Origin: Nostoc paludosum FACHB-159
GTDB lineage: Bacteria > Cyanobacteriota > Cyanobacteriia > Cyanobacteriales > Nostocaceae
Assembly: GCF_014698835.1 (NCBI RefSeq)
Contig: NZ_JACJTU010000002.1
Span: 186,001-250,000, forward strand
DNA: 64,000 nt
Direction: 5' to 3'
Shown: in pieces, positions 1 to 9,668 of the stretch
Layout of the letters: each line of letters begins with the position of its first letter
Numbering within the stretch: position 1 is the first letter of the stretch
Translations under genes and position numbers: made by a program
Notes under the pieces: model-generated
What the model saw: the letters and a program-made list of their open reading frames with translations, nothing else
What the model was told of the DNA's origin: nothing
Databases searched by the model: none

Positions 1-3000
1 GTCAGAATTTTAGCTTTGAGTTCTTGAGCATTGAATTGTGACACTAAACTAGAAGCTAATTTGCCAAATTCATAGCCAGAATCAATTTCTCCTTGAACTC
101 CACAAAGAAGTAATCCATAAAGGCTATAACCATAAGCAGATACAGCCGTGTTGCCATATTTTAAAGACAAATTCACCATTTTACAGACAATAATTGGCAT
201 CATTGCCGGAGCAGTTTGAAAAGCTGCTGGGAGAACTCCCATTAAGATTCTCATGGCTGCAATCTTGTTCGGCTCAGTCATTAATGGTAAGTCAATTAAA
301 TCTGCAATAACTTTCCCTTTTAAATCAGCAGCAATTTCATCTATCCCTTGCTGAATATCAACTGATGTCGGTTCCTCTGGAAAGCTAATTCCTAACAATC
401 CTAGAGTCGATACTGCTATCTTAATTGCTTCAATTTGTTTGCTTTGAATTATTGAAGCGATAATTTGTACTTCATAAACTTTGACTTTATCTAAAAGAAT
501 TTTAGCTTTTTGCTCGACTACGCCAGCCCATTGCTGCATCTGCTCAAAACTACCACTCAAATAGGCTACCTCTGCGGCTCCTTCATATAAGCTTACAGTT
601 AAGGTATATTCAGTTTGCCAAGAGTCTATATTTAAAAGTTCTATCCCAGTTGTTAAGTATTTCAGAGCAGCTTCATAAGCTGTAGAGGCTTTAGCTTTTT
701 GTCCAGCAATTAAATTTAATCGTGCTAATTCAGTTTTTTGACATTGCTCTCTCAGGTTAACAATACCTACATTCAACTGATTTACAATATCAAAAATGTT
801 TGCTTCTATTTCCTCCTGGGGTATATTTTTTAGCAGTAATTGACCGATTTTTAAATGAGTCGATTTTTTAAGTTCCTCTGGAATCAACGAATATGCCGCT
901 TGCTGTACCCTGTCATGTAAAAACTTATAACCCACTCGTGAAGTATCAAAATTTAAATTTACCGCTTCTTCTTGATTAAAAACTAAAGGAATACGGTAAG
1001 CTTCACTTAAAGGCAGAATTAATCCTGCTTGCAAAGCCGAGTGTAAATCATTGGCTGTCACAGAAGGTGACTTTTCATTGACTATCGATAAAATATCTAA
1101 ACTAAATCTATCACCCACACAAGCTGCTAATTTTAATACATGTTGGGTTACCTGAGGCAGCTTTTCAACGCGGCTGGCAACGAGTTCTACGACATTTTTG
1201 TCAGTAATGCCAATTGCTTGAATTTCCTCTAAATTCCACTGCCATTGACCTTTAAAAAAGTCAAATTTTAATAGTTTTTCTTGATAAAGAACCTGAATTA
1301 ATTGTGTAATGAAAAAAGGATTACCTCCGGTTTTATTGTAAATCAACTCAGCTAGTTGGATAATTTGCTGATTCAAAACTTTGGTTTCTGTTTCTTGGAG
1401 AGTTTCATAAATTAGTTGAGTTACATTTCCTAAGTTTAAAGGTTGCAACACCAGATTATTAACAACTGTGCCGCTATTCTGAATTTCTTCTATTTTTTGG
1501 ATTAATGGATGTGCCGGAGTAACTTCATTATCTCTATATGCCCCAATAAACAAGAGATGTTGACTGTCTCTGTCAGTTATCAGCAGTTGAATTAAATTTA
1601 AGGTTGCTGAATCTGCCCATTGTAAATCGTCTAAAAAGATGACTAATGGATGTTCCTTTTTAGTGAAAACTTGGATAAATTCCTTAAAAACACGATTGAA
1701 GCGATTTTGCGATTCTGTTGCCCCGATTTGAGCAATTTCCGGCTGTGTACCAATGATTAATTCTACTTCTGGAATTACGTCAGTAATAACTTTTCCATTG
1801 GTTCCTAAAGCTGATAATATTTTCTGACGCCATAATTCTATTTTTTCATTATTTTCTGTGAGTAAATAACGCATTAAATAAGCAAAAGCTTGAATTAAAG
1901 ACGCATAAGGTATATTACGTTTTAATTGGTCAAACTTTCCAGAAATAAAATAACCTTGTCTGCGAGTAATGGGTTTATTAACTTCGTTGACTAAAACTGA
2001 TTTACCAATGCCAGAATAACCAGAAACTAGCATCATTTCAACCCCCCTGAATCCCCCCTTACTCATGGGGGATTCAGGGGGGTTAGTAACGCGCTCAAAT
2101 GCTGCTAACAGTTCATTAACTTGTTGTTCGCGACCATATAATTTTTGCGGAATTAATAATTGGCTTAAAACATCTAAACGACCTGGAACAAAATTAGTAA
2201 TTGTATCCTGAGTTTCTAACTGGCTGAGACATAATTCCAAGTCTGCTAATAATCCTGTGGCACTTTGATATCTATCTTCGGCATTTTTAGCCATCAGCTT
2301 CATCACAATTTCCGAGATGGCCGCCGGAATCTTAGGATTTAATGACTGTGGGTTTATTGGTTGAACAGCAATATGGCTATAAACTATTTCTAGGGGATCT
2401 TCGCTAAAAAATGGTGTTTGCTTGGTGAGCATTTCATATAAAGTCGCACCAAGAGAATAAAAGTCACTACGATAATCGATGATACGATTCATTCTCCCAG
2501 TTTGTTCGGGAGACATATAGGCAAGTGTGCCTTCAACAGAGTTAGGGTTAGTAAATTGGGGATTTTCTTTATTCAGGCGAGAAGCTATACCAAAATCCGT
2601 CAGTTTAACAATACCCGTCTGTAAGTTAATGATGATGTTACTAGGTTTAATATCTTTATGAATAATTTGATTTTTATGCAAGTAATCTAAAGCTTTAGTC
2701 AGTTGTATAGCAATTTTTAAATGGTTAATTAAATCAAGCTTTTCTGTTTGTAAAACTTGGGCTAAAGACTGACCACCAAAGTCTTCTAATAACAGCCCTA
2801 CACGATTTTCAAAAGTTTCTAAACTGATGGCTTTAACTATATTCGGATGGTCTAAATTTTGCTGAATTTGATACTCATTTTTCAGCCGGGTAAAGGCTTC
2901 GAGAGTAGGATATTCATTTTTAAGCAGCTTGATAATAACTTGCTGTTGCGTGTTTGGTCTTTGTGTTTGATAAATAACAGTTTGAATTCCTTCATGGAGA

Positions 3001-3035
3001 GTTGAGTTGATTTGATATCCAGTACGATTTGGCAT
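1..3035 (-). CDS. Ser/Thr protein kinase fused to AAA/NACHT-like ATPase sensor (3' part missing, runs off window)
   Basis: Reading leftward from an ATG at 3035 the frame stays open to the window edge, giving about 1010 residues of a larger protein. The first ~270 residues are a protein kinase: HKDIKPSNI catalytic loop and DFG-I-A activation segment. A predicted ATPase domain follows with Walker A GYSGIGKS, then a long helical TPR-like region. This order (kinase, AAA ATPase, helical repeats) is the N-terminal half of the large cyanobacterial kinases that usually end in GAF and histidine-kinase domains; those would lie outside the window. It probably acts as a cytoplasmic signal-transduction hub. 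Oddity: the kinase-ATPase linker carries a 15-codon palindromic insertion (2040-2084). The family is clear; the signal sensed is unknown. Confidence 0.9.
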   Translation of the reverse strand, partial: MPNRTGYQINSTLHEGIQTVIYQTQRPNTQQQVIIKLLKNEYPTLEAFTRLKNEYQIQQNLDHPNIVKAISLETFENRVGLLLEDFGGQSLAQVLQTEKLDLINHLKIAIQLTKALDYLHKNQIIHKDIKPSNIIINLQTGIVKLTDFGIASRLNKENPQFTNPNSVEGTLAYMSPEQTGRMNRIIDYRSDFYSLGATLYEMLTKQTPFFSEDPLEIVYSHIAVQPINPQSLNPKIPAAISEIVMKLMAKNAEDRYQSATGLLADLELCLSQLETQDTITNFVPGRLDVLSQLLIPQKLYGREQQVNELLAAFERVTNPPESPMSKGGFRGVEMMLVSGYSGIGKSVLVNEVNKPITRRQGYFISGKFDQLKRNIPYASLIQAFAYLMRYLLTENNEKIELWRQKILSALGTNGKVITDVIPEVELIIGTQPEIAQIGATESQNRFNRVFKEFIQVFTKKEHPLVIFLDDLQWADSATLNLIQLLITDRDSQHLLFIGAYRDNEVTPAHPLIQKIEEIQNSGTVVNNLVLQPLNLGNVTQLIYETLQETETKVLNQQIIQLAELIYNKTGGNPFFITQLIQVLYQEKLLKFDFFKGQWQWNLEEIQAIGITDKNVVELVASRVEKLPQVTQHVLKLAACVGDRFSLDILSIVNEKSPSVTANDLHSALQAGLILPLSEAYRIPLVFNQEEAVNLNFDTSRVGYKFLHDRVQQAAYSLIPEELKKSTHLKIGQLLLKNIPQEEIEANIFDIVNQLNVGIVNLREQCQKTELARLNLIAGQKAKASTAYEAALKYLTTGIELLNIDSWQTEYTLTVSLYEGAAEVAYLSGSFEQMQQWAGVVEQKAKILLDKVKVYEVQIIASIIQSKQIEAIKIAVSTLGLLGISFPEEPTSVDIQQGIDEIAADLKGKVIADLIDLPLMTEPNKIAAMRILMGVLPAAFQTAPAMMPIIVCKMVNLSLKYGNTAVSAYGYSLYGLLLCGVQGEIDSGYEFGKLASSLVSQFNAQELKAKIL
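2040..2084. repeat. 45-bp palindromic element inserted in frame in kinase gene
   Basis: Two perfect 18-nt inverted arms (2040-2057 and 2067-2084, AACCCCCCTGAATCCCCC and its complement) flank a 9-nt loop. The element is exactly 45 nt and is read in frame by the kinase gene as NPPESPMSKGGFRGV, between the kinase and ATPase domains. It looks like a mobile palindromic repeat tolerated in a linker. A weaker relative with CTCCCTTTTTAAGGGG occurs in the spacer near 27450. Confidence 0.85.
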
Positions 3036-3154
3036 TGATTTTTGATTATAAATTTATAAAATTTCACCCCCAGTTCTGTCCTAAAAGGGGTTCTATTTTA
3101 ATTATTCCCAATACGTAGAAAATTATTAACATTGTGATTCCGTACAAAAAATTA

Positions 3155-3179
3155 AGAGACGTTGCAATGCAACGTCTCT
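3155..3179. repeat. Perfect 25-bp palindrome (AGAGACGTTGCA type)
   Basis: The arms AGAGACGTTGCA and TGCAACGTCTCT surround a single A. It lies between the divergent 5' end of the kinase gene and the 3' end of the nucleotidyltransferase-like gene, 22 nt past the latter's stop. A near copy lies at 5980-6004. It could act as a weak terminator; it is best read as one of a dispersed family of small palindromes. Confidence 0.75.
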
Positions 3180-3200
3180 ACATCTGGCTTCATACCACTT

Positions 3201-3737
3201 TTACGCTAAACGCAGATAAGGACACTTTTGTAAAAACCCAGACGCTTTATTGTGGGCATCAATATTATGAGTATGTGCTGGTGTCGGTCGAATAATACCA
3301 TTAAATAAATCATCTAACCCGTAAGGAGTGAAAAATTCCCATTGACCTTGTGCGTTTAGTCGAACTCCCACAGCAGTAGCAGTATGTAACCAATTTGTAA
3401 TACCGTCTTCTGTACTAGTGTAGGGTTTTGTGCCAAGACGCCAACGCGCAAAACTAGCTTGATTTTTGACATCAAATTGCTCATGAGGAAATTGTTCTGT
3501 GAGATTTGCTTTTGCTGCTAGTTCCTGGGAACGATTTCCTTCGATATCAAAAAATGCAATATCAAAGTCTTTAATACCTAAGCCACAACGATCGCCAAAA
3601 ATTGAACGCCAAACTGTGTTTCTGACTGCACCTCCGGCTAACCACCAGTTAGGTAAATTTAGTTGAGCGATCGCAGGTAATACTCTATCAATAGCTGTAT
3701 CAGTTAAAATCATCTGTAAACGAGTGTTACTATTCAT
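3201..3737 (-). CDS. Nucleotidyltransferase-family protein (COG3575-like)
   Basis: A 178-residue protein. The motif LPNWWLAGGAVRNTVW near residues 28-43 matches the glycine-rich start of the nucleotidyltransferase fold of the uncharacterised COG3575/DUF925 family, and KDFDIAFFD near residues 56-64 gives the D-x-D metal-binding pair expected of that fold. The ATG at 3737 gives a full-length protein. It is a cytoplasmic single gene on the same strand as the upstream-lying lipoprotein gene but separated from it by cobO. The substrate is unknown. The tail is close to the usual family length of about 180-190 residues. Confidence 0.7.
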   Translation of the reverse strand: MNSNTRLQMILTDTAIDRVLPAIAQLNLPNWWLAGGAVRNTVWRSIFGDRCGLGIKDFDIAFFDIEGNRSQELAAKANLTEQFPHEQFDVKNQASFARWRLGTKPYTSTEDGITNWLHTATAVGVRLNAQGQWEFFTPYGLDDLFNGIIRPTPAHTHNIDAHNKASGFLQKCPYLRLA

Positions 3738-4250
3738 ATCAAATCTCTAGGATTTTAAGTAAAACGCAAACTATTATCATTAACATTTCATTAAGCTTAT
3801 GGCGTTGAAAGTCTTACTGTGAGCTTTACTCGGCTAATGATTCTGAAAATAACTTCTGTATCTAAAGTATAAAAAATAGCGTTACTTACAACTATAAATT
3901 ATGGATTTAGAATTGAAAATTTTTAATTTTGCAAGATTTATTTGCGCTGCTAGAAAGCACACTCAATCCCGAACTACCTTCGCTAATACAAGGTTCAGCG
4001 AAGTATTTATATCAACTAAATTAAATTATTAAAAATAGTAATATTTAACTCAAAAAATAACTTGAATTTGTCTATCATAGATTTTTACATATCTGTTTGC
4101 CAAATATGTACAAATATCTAACACAGGGTCAATATTTTTGCTTGCAATCTGACTTGACATATCCAATGGTCTGATTTAATTAAAATCAGAGAATCAAGAT
4201 AATTTTGGTTCATTCTCAACACTTTTAACAGTTATTTGTACACAAGATTA
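3738..4250. other. Intergenic region between divergent genes, no gene seen
   Basis: AT-rich 513-nt spacer separating two divergent genes, so it should hold both promoters. I see no ORF with family resemblance, no cobalamin riboswitch core upstream of the adenosyltransferase gene and no convincing RNA gene. Confidence 0.5.
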
Positions 4251-4928
4251 ATGAAAAACGACACACCACAAGAATTAAACCAAGATCGAGAGATTGAGCG
4301 TTTGATTGATGAAGTCATGTCCTCATCTCTGACTGAGGAACAGTATCGCAAAAAGATGCAGCGACGCAAAGAAGTGCAGGACAAGCGCATAGCACAAGCC
4401 ATACCAGAAAAAGGTTTAATTATTGTAAATACTGGTAACGGTAAGGGTAAAACTACTGCGGCTTTGGGGATGGTGTTACGATCGCTCGGTCACGGGTATA
4501 AAGTAGCGATCGTCCAATTCATCAAAGGTAGCTGGGAACCTTCAGAAAAAAGGGTTTTCAGCCATTGGGAAGACCAGATAGAATTTCACGCAATGGGGGA
4601 AGGCTTTACCTGGGAAACTCAAGACCGCGATCGCGACCTTGATAAAGCTAGCGCCGCATGGCAAAAATCATTAGAATATATCCGCAATCCAGACTTTCAT
4701 CTTGTGCTACTAGATGAAATCAATATCGCTCTCAAAATGGCTTATTTAGAAATAGAAGAAGTTTTAGCAGGTTTGGCACAAAAACCAGCTAACAAACACG
4801 TTATTTTAACAGGGCGAGGAGCGCCAGCTGCTTTAATTGAACGCGCGGATTTAGTAACAGAGATGACCCTAGTTAAGCATCCTTTTCGCGATCAAGGTGT
4901 GAAAGCGCAACCAGGAATTGAGTATTAA
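4251..4928 (+). CDS. cobO: Cob(I)yrinic acid a,c-diamide adenosyltransferase
   Basis: A 225-residue BtuR/CobO-type corrinoid adenosyltransferase, which transfers the 5'-deoxyadenosyl group of ATP to cob(I)alamin precursors. The P-loop TGNGKGKTTAALGM is at residues 61-74 and the family signature VLLDEINIAL near residues 148-157. Length fits the family (about 200-230). I take the ATG at 4251; an in-frame TTG 15 nt upstream would only add five residues. The 3' end overlaps the convergent lipoprotein gene by 4 nt (TTAA shared by both stops). No B12 riboswitch is visible upstream. It is isolated from other cobalamin genes. Confidence 0.93.
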   Translation: MKNDTPQELNQDREIERLIDEVMSSSLTEEQYRKKMQRRKEVQDKRIAQAIPEKGLIIVNTGNGKGKTTAALGMVLRSLGHGYKVAIVQFIKGSWEPSEKRVFSHWEDQIEFHAMGEGFTWETQDRDRDLDKASAAWQKSLEYIRNPDFHLVLLDEINIALKMAYLEIEEVLAGLAQKPANKHVILTGRGAPAALIERADLVTEMTLVKHPFRDQGVKAQPGIEY

Positions 4929-5638
4929 CTAAAAGATGATTTGCACGTTTGTAAGATGCGGCGATCGCCATTACTGATAAAATTTAACCGATGAAAGTCT
5001 TGCAAAGCTACTGAGTAAGCATAGGTGCTTAGCTCATCTTCAGTAACCTGAGGCAATCTATTGCTTGTAGCCACCCGATTAGAGCCATCAGCACTTGCTT
5101 CAGTGGATGGGGCACTAACCGTCATCGCCAACTCTCCTGACTGGTCGAGTGTACCCCGGAAACAATTAAACTCTGATTGGGGCATATATAAAGCACCGGT
5201 CACCCTGTCCCGCTGCTTCTGAAATATGATGTAAGCTTGACCAAGCTGATTTGCTTGCGGCGATTGACCGTAAAGATAAATTCCATCTCTTGTGGGAAAA
5301 TTCGTTTGTGGTAAAACTCCTACCCCTTTTGTCCCACTCTGAGCATCTGGAGCCAGTTCTGTGGTTGTAGATGCTGTTTTTTGGTTCTTATCCCCAAAAA
5401 TTTCTCTATCAGTAGAAGCTATTTGCTGTTGACTTCTCTGTTCTCGAATTTGTCTGAGTCTTGACAAAAGAGAAGTTTCAGAGCTTTTTTGAATCCGAGC
5501 CGATGAGAATGGAGCATTTTTAACTGAGACAACATCAGTCTGGCTGCCTATACAGCCGAACGCGAGAAGTAAGCCTAAGCCCGCAAGGGAGATTCCCCAC
5601 TGACGGGGAGATAATAACCGATGAAAGTTGTTAAGCAC
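4925..5638 (-). CDS. Putative lipoprotein of unknown function
   Basis: A 237-residue protein with a short basic N-terminus, a hydrophobic stretch (residues ~13-27) and a possible lipobox ending LLAFGC at Cys29, so it is probably exported and lipid-anchored; F at the -2 position makes the lipobox imperfect. A Ser/Thr/Gln-rich low-complexity segment follows (to ~115). The C-terminal half, from TRDGIYLYGQSPQANQ, is more ordered and contains two cysteines. No known family was recognised. The gene is convergent with cobO and overlaps it by 4 nt; there is no evidence of functional linkage. Confidence 0.6.
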   Translation of the reverse strand: MLNNFHRLLSPRQWGISLAGLGLLLAFGCIGSQTDVVSVKNAPFSSARIQKSSETSLLSRLRQIREQRSQQQIASTDREIFGDKNQKTASTTTELAPDAQSGTKGVGVLPQTNFPTRDGIYLYGQSPQANQLGQAYIIFQKQRDRVTGALYMPQSEFNCFRGTLDQSGELAMTVSAPSTEASADGSNRVATSNRLPQVTEDELSTYAYSVALQDFHRLNFISNGDRRILQTCKSSFS

Positions 5639-6061
5639 CCTACTTCTCCTGTTAAAAAATTAACTACATTTCCTAGAAATTACTTAACCCATAATCAAGT
5701 CTTGATTGCTAATGACTTAATTTCTATTGTCCGAAAAACGAAAGTCTCAAAAACTAAAGTTTTTATTTAATTTAGCTTAACAATCCTAGATTACCATCAC
5801 TTAGACTATTTATGATTCATCCAGCAGATTCATTCCATTGGGTGAGGTTAATTCCAAATCTAGTACTCCTAATTAACTTTGGCATCTAGCCTTTTAGATT
5901 TTTCACCAGAGAAAAATAGTGATATTTTTTCTTAACTATATCTCCGTAGAACTATGGCAATGGTCTGAGATTTTGAAGTAGAGATGTTCCAATGCAACGT
6001 CTCTATATGTGTTTGAATAGGGAAAAATCGTGTATGATTTGTGATTCACCAGCAGTAACTA
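5639..6061. other. Intergenic region with dispersed palindrome
   Basis: AT-rich spacer upstream of the lipoprotein gene and beyond the sigma-factor terminator. Besides the palindrome at 5980-6004 (an imperfect copy of the one at 3155-3179) I see no gene. Confidence 0.5.
5980..6004. repeat. Degenerate copy of AGAGACGTTGCA palindrome
   Basis: Reads AGAGATGTTCC-AATGCAACGTCTCT. The right arm is identical to that at 3168-3179 and the left arm has two mismatches, so it is a decayed copy of the same repeat. Confidence 0.65.
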
Positions 6062-6093
6062 CAAAAAAATCGCCCCCTGAATTCAGGAGGCGC
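6062..6093 (-). terminator. Rho-independent terminator of the sigma-factor gene
   Basis: On the minus strand a GC-rich hairpin GCGCCTCCTGAATTCAGG...GGGCG (6071-6093) is followed at once by ATTTTTTTGT (6062-6070). It lies about 46 nt past the sigma-factor stop. A second hairpin, AGACGCAAAT/TTTGCGTCT at 6112-6131, lies only 8 nt past that stop and may contribute. Confidence 0.75.
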
Positions 6094-6138
6094 TTCACCA
6101 AGGTGGTGTAGAGACGCAAATTTTTGCGTCTGGTGATT

Positions 6139-7122
6139 TTAGCTAGCGATGTATTCTTTGACATTGCTACGACGGCGACGCAGATGAGCCAAAGCTTGAT
6201 GCTCTAACTGGCGGACGCGTTCCCGGCTGAGATTTAATCTCTCACCGACTTTCGCCAATGACATTTCGTTACCATCCTCTAAACCAAAGCGTAAGGCTAA
6301 AACTTCGCGCTGTTGGGGAGTTAGTTCTGCTAGCAAGTTGTTCAAGTCTTGGCGTAGGAACTCTTGGTTGGTGTAATACTCTGGTGACGGGCCGTCATCT
6401 TCGAGCATTTCCTGTAACTCTGTATCTTGGTTGTCGCCAACTCGCACATCCAAAGACACTGGTTGACGCGCCATATTCAGGTACTCACGGATTTGAGCAG
6501 GTTCTAGTTCCAGTTCTTTGGCAATTTCAGCTGGAGTAGGCGATCGCCCTAAGGTTTGAGCCAACTCGCGCTGCACTTTTTTGATTTTGTTGAGTTTCTC
6601 GGTAATGTGAATCGGTAAGCGAATAGTACGACCTTGTTGGGCGATCGCACGAGTAATCGCTTGGCGAATCCACCAGTAAGCGTAGGTTGAGAACTTATAA
6701 CCCCTTGTTGGGTCGAATTTCTCTACACCCCGTTCTAATCCTAGTGTTCCTTCTTGGATCAAATCCAGAAACTCCATGTTACGCTTTTGGTATTTCTTAG
6801 CGATCGCAACCACCAAGCGCAAATTCGCTTCAATCATTTTTTGCTTAGCACGCTTACCTTGTGCGACTGTTTGTTTCACCTCAGTTTCTGATTGGCGAAC
6901 GTGGTCAGCCCACTCTGGTAAACTTGGTTCCCGACGCAGTTTCTTCGCCAAAGCTTCCTTGGCGTCGATTAGCGTCATCATTTGTTGCACCTGCTTCCCA
7001 TAGACAATTTCTTGTTCGCGGGTTAGCAGTGGTACGCGACCAATTTCCCGCAGATAGGTTCGCACCATATCAGCCGTGAATTTGGTGTTCAGGTTTTCCG
7101 TTTGGGTATTGACAGTAGGCAT
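6139..7122 (-). CDS. Group 2 RNA polymerase sigma-70 factor (SigB/SigD type)
   Basis: A 327-residue primary-like sigma factor. Region 1.2 starts at [16 protein letters not shown] (residues 18-33), region 2 with core-binding and -10 recognition spans ~98-168 ([27 protein letters not shown]), region 3 ~175-250, and region 4 with the -35 helix-turn-helix at ~265-320 ([12 protein letters not shown]). It lacks the long acidic N-terminus of the housekeeping SigA. Such alternative factors redirect RNA polymerase under nutrient, light or redox stress in cyanobacteria. The long 5' spacer (7123-7889) suggests its own promoter, and a terminator follows. Which paralogue (SigB, SigC, SigD or SigE) cannot be settled by eye. 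Confidence 0.93.
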   Translation of the reverse strand: MPTVNTQTENLNTKFTADMVRTYLREIGRVPLLTREQEIVYGKQVQQMMTLIDAKEALAKKLRREPSLPEWADHVRQSETEVKQTVAQGKRAKQKMIEANLRLVVAIAKKYQKRNMEFLDLIQEGTLGLERGVEKFDPTRGYKFSTYAYWWIRQAITRAIAQQGRTIRLPIHITEKLNKIKKVQRELAQTLGRSPTPAEIAKELELEPAQIREYLNMARQPVSLDVRVGDNQDTELQEMLEDDGPSPEYYTNQEFLRQDLNNLLAELTPQQREVLALRFGLEDGNEMSLAKVGERLNLSRERVRQLEHQALAHLRRRRSNVKEYIAS

Positions 7123-7889
7123 TGGTGCGTTGTCCTCTACTCCGTAAACACAATGTAATTTTTCTTACTAAAGTTAATTGAGAAAGGTAGTACATATATC
7201 ACGGAACGCTAGGAGCTACCAAAAGCAATGAGATCGATTGATAAAGCCGTTGTTAAGACGGTAAGCCCCTCAGATAGGTTCCCCTACCTTCCCTAAATTT
7301 TTGAATCTTTTATAAGCACGCTGGGTCGTTTTTGAGAATTCTTCTCTTAGCCAGTTACTGACTGTAACTGAAAAATCCGAAGTGGATATGAGTTTTACTT
7401 AGCTTTATAATACGATAAATCGGGCAGATAGTAAAGTATCTTAAGATAAAGCTTGTAATTATAATTTAAAATTGTCGCTTTGCCAAAAAAATTTTCAACT
7501 TCCTTGAAATTACTTACTACATCTATAGTGACGCCAAAAACCCCTCTTCTGTTGCTAAAAATTAGCCGGATAACCGAACTTGATTTGCTCTAAGAATGGA
7601 GGGATGTTACGAATTGGGGCATGGGGCATGGGGCATTGGGCATCCCTTCTCTGCCAGACGCTACGCCTAGCTTGCTCGTATTGCAGGGGTACGCTCCGGA
7701 CAAGTGGGTATCAGGCATCACACAAGGAGAAGGAGAATAATTCTTAATTACTAACTCAACACTGGCTCAACACCCTGCTACCGCTAACAACACCCGTAAC
7801 TCCTAACTCCAATGCCCAATGCCCAATACTTCTCTACGAGAGGCTGCGCCAACGACTTGGCTCAGTACAAGTGCCCCATGCCCAATTGT
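7123..7889. other. Long spacer with nested repeat patch (7610-7885)
   Basis: The sigma-factor side (7123-7600) is AT-rich and should hold its promoter. The other half is a mosaic of repeats: heptads GGGCATGGGGCATTGGGCAT at 7618-7642, CCAATGCCCAATGCCC at 7811-7828, and fragments such as GCCAGACGCTACGCC and ACGAGAGGCTGCGCC that recur in Nostoc-type genomes. No gene is seen. Confidence 0.6.
7760..7793. repeat. Dispersed repeat copy A (CACTGGCTCAAC...CTACCGCTAAC)
   Basis: This 34-nt segment recurs with three substitutions at 19510-19543. Both copies sit just beyond the stop codon of a leftward gene (the HerA ATPase here, a response regulator there). Confidence 0.7.
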
Positions 7890-9632
7890 TTAAAATCCCA
7901 AGTCAGCCTTCGCTAATTCAGCAGCAGCGAATACTTCTGCGTCTGGTTTTTCTTCCCAGGCTGGGTCACCAATTTCTTCGTAGAAAGCTGCGTCATAAGG
8001 ACGGGTACGCACTACTACTGGCATTGGAACGGCGTGACCTAAAATCAAGGCTTGTTGCTTAGAGTCTAACTTTGCCAATACCGATCGCAGTCCTCCACCA
8101 CCAGATACACCCGTAAAAATCGCGTCAATGTCTTTTTCATCGTTCAGGAGAGCGGTAATGCGAGTCCCAATTTGGGACATAACTTCATTATCTATCCCCG
8201 ACGGACGTTGATCTACTACCAAAAGTGTGACGAAATATTTTCGCAACTCCCTGGCAATAGTTCCAAAGATAGTGCTTTGTACCACTGCCGGGTCTAAGAA
8301 ACGGTGTGCTTCTTCAATGGTAATCATCAATGGCGTCGGGCGATCGCTCGGATTTTTGGTTTGCAGAAATTTATCTGCCTTCTTAACGTAATGCTCGTGG
8401 ATACGTCTGGTGATCATGTTAGTCACCAACATATAAGAGAGCATATTCGACTGGGAACCAAATTCTATCACAACATTCTTGCCAGCTTCCAGTGACTGGA
8501 CAAGTTTAGTAATATAATTTTGCGGACAAACGGCTCGCATATACTTCAAACTGTCCATCCGCAAGAGTTTGCGCTGTAATGCCATAATCGAGCCTTTGTG
8601 CCCGCGCTTCTCATCGCAGAACATCTCGATTTCTTCATTACTCATATTTAGCAGCTGGACAATCCAAGATTTGCCAAATTCGCTATACAAAATATTGGCG
8701 TTATCCAAGGCTGCGTCAGAAAGTCCTAAATCTCGACCGCATAACTTAATATCTTCAACTTCAATTTGCTCATAACTCAGATAAAGTTCTTGAGCATCCC
8801 GTACACCCCGGCGCTTTGTTGATTCTGGGTCGAGGGTGTAAACTTCAACTTTATTAGGAAATAATTGCTTTAAGCCTTTAACGGTATTGACATTTTTACC
8901 TTCTGCAACAGCTTCCCAGCCATACTCAGAGTGCATATCAAAAATCAAATTGACCGCCGCACTTTTACGGATGACTCCAGCTAAAAGTAAACGCGTTAAA
9001 AAAGATTTGCCAGTACCAGATTTTCCAAAAACCCCATTACTGCGTTCTACAAAGCGATTCAAATCTATGCAAACCGGCACATCCATATCCAAAGGTTTGC
9101 CGATGGAGAAATTGCGCCTTTGGGGGTCATCTTCCCAACCAAATACCCGACGAAAATCGTCAACGCTGGCTTCGTAAACTTGACTAAAGTGGCTAGGAAT
9201 AGTTTTAACAGGCAATAATTCCATTGTCGTGCTGGTTTGCGGCACAAATGAAGCCAAACCCGTCACCGATGGCATAAAAGGATTTGCTGATTTGCCATTT
9301 GTGGGCGAAAAAGATTCTTGAGACTCCGGAGTAAACATCAACATCGGCGCGAGGTTGATAGTTCCGTATGTGCCGCTTCCCGCTAAAACATCTCGTAAAA
9401 AAGTGTCTTCCCAACTAGGGGGATTAGCAATAATTCGGGCATTAGCAGCTCCTAGTGCCACATCTGTCAGCATACAAAAAAAGCGCGATCGCATCCCTTG
9501 AACAACAAGGAATTTACCTACCCGCATGTCTTCCACAGAAATGTCAGGATGCAATCGCACTTCTAACCCTTCAGTTAGAGAACCTTGAATAACCGAACCT
9601 AATGGCTGTCCCGAATTCATCTCATTAGTCAT
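7890..9632 (-). CDS. HerA/DUF87-type ATPase
   Basis: A 580-residue protein of the HerA-FtsK superfamily. An N-terminal HAS-barrel-like part (residues 1-100, GSVIQGSLTEGLEVRL) precedes the ATPase core with Walker A GKSGTGKSFLTRLL at 203-216, Walker B-like TPLMITIEEAHRFL and an arginine-rich motif ARELRKYFVTLLVVDQRPS. Such hexameric DNA-translocating ATPases act in end resection with NurA or in DNA pumping; no NurA gene is adjacent here. The reading frame is intact with ATG at 9632. The neighbouring GST gene lies 36 nt away on the same strand, separated by a heptad repeat. The family call is secure; the cellular role is not. Confidence 0.85.
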   Translation of the reverse strand: MTNEMNSGQPLGSVIQGSLTEGLEVRLHPDISVEDMRVGKFLVVQGMRSRFFCMLTDVALGAANARIIANPPSWEDTFLRDVLAGSGTYGTINLAPMLMFTPESQESFSPTNGKSANPFMPSVTGLASFVPQTSTTMELLPVKTIPSHFSQVYEASVDDFRRVFGWEDDPQRRNFSIGKPLDMDVPVCIDLNRFVERSNGVFGKSGTGKSFLTRLLLAGVIRKSAAVNLIFDMHSEYGWEAVAEGKNVNTVKGLKQLFPNKVEVYTLDPESTKRRGVRDAQELYLSYEQIEVEDIKLCGRDLGLSDAALDNANILYSEFGKSWIVQLLNMSNEEIEMFCDEKRGHKGSIMALQRKLLRMDSLKYMRAVCPQNYITKLVQSLEAGKNVVIEFGSQSNMLSYMLVTNMITRRIHEHYVKKADKFLQTKNPSDRPTPLMITIEEAHRFLDPAVVQSTIFGTIARELRKYFVTLLVVDQRPSGIDNEVMSQIGTRITALLNDEKDIDAIFTGVSGGGGLRSVLAKLDSKQQALILGHAVPMPVVVRTRPYDAAFYEEIGDPAWEEKPDAEVFAAAELAKADLGF

Positions 9633-9662
9633 TAGTCATTGGGCATTGGGCATTGGGCATTC
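9630..9662. repeat. Short tandem heptad array (CATTAGT / CATTGGG)
   Basis: Tandem 7-nt units, first CATTAGT then CATTGGG, lie between the GST and HerA ATPase genes and run into the start codon of the latter. Confidence 0.7.
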
Positions 9663-9668
9663 TATTAA

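Noticed and set aside
2882-3067. 61-codon minus-strand ORF at the kinase start
   Set aside because: It lies in another frame of the kinase N-terminus, whose conserved kinase motifs decide the true frame.
3738-4250. Cobalamin riboswitch ahead of cobO
   Set aside because: I looked for the conserved B12-box type core and saw none; the region is AT-rich without the expected GC helices.
7201-7310. Possible tRNA-like segment
   Set aside because: AGGTTCCCCTACC suggested a T-arm, but no matching acceptor stem or anticodon arm could be folded.
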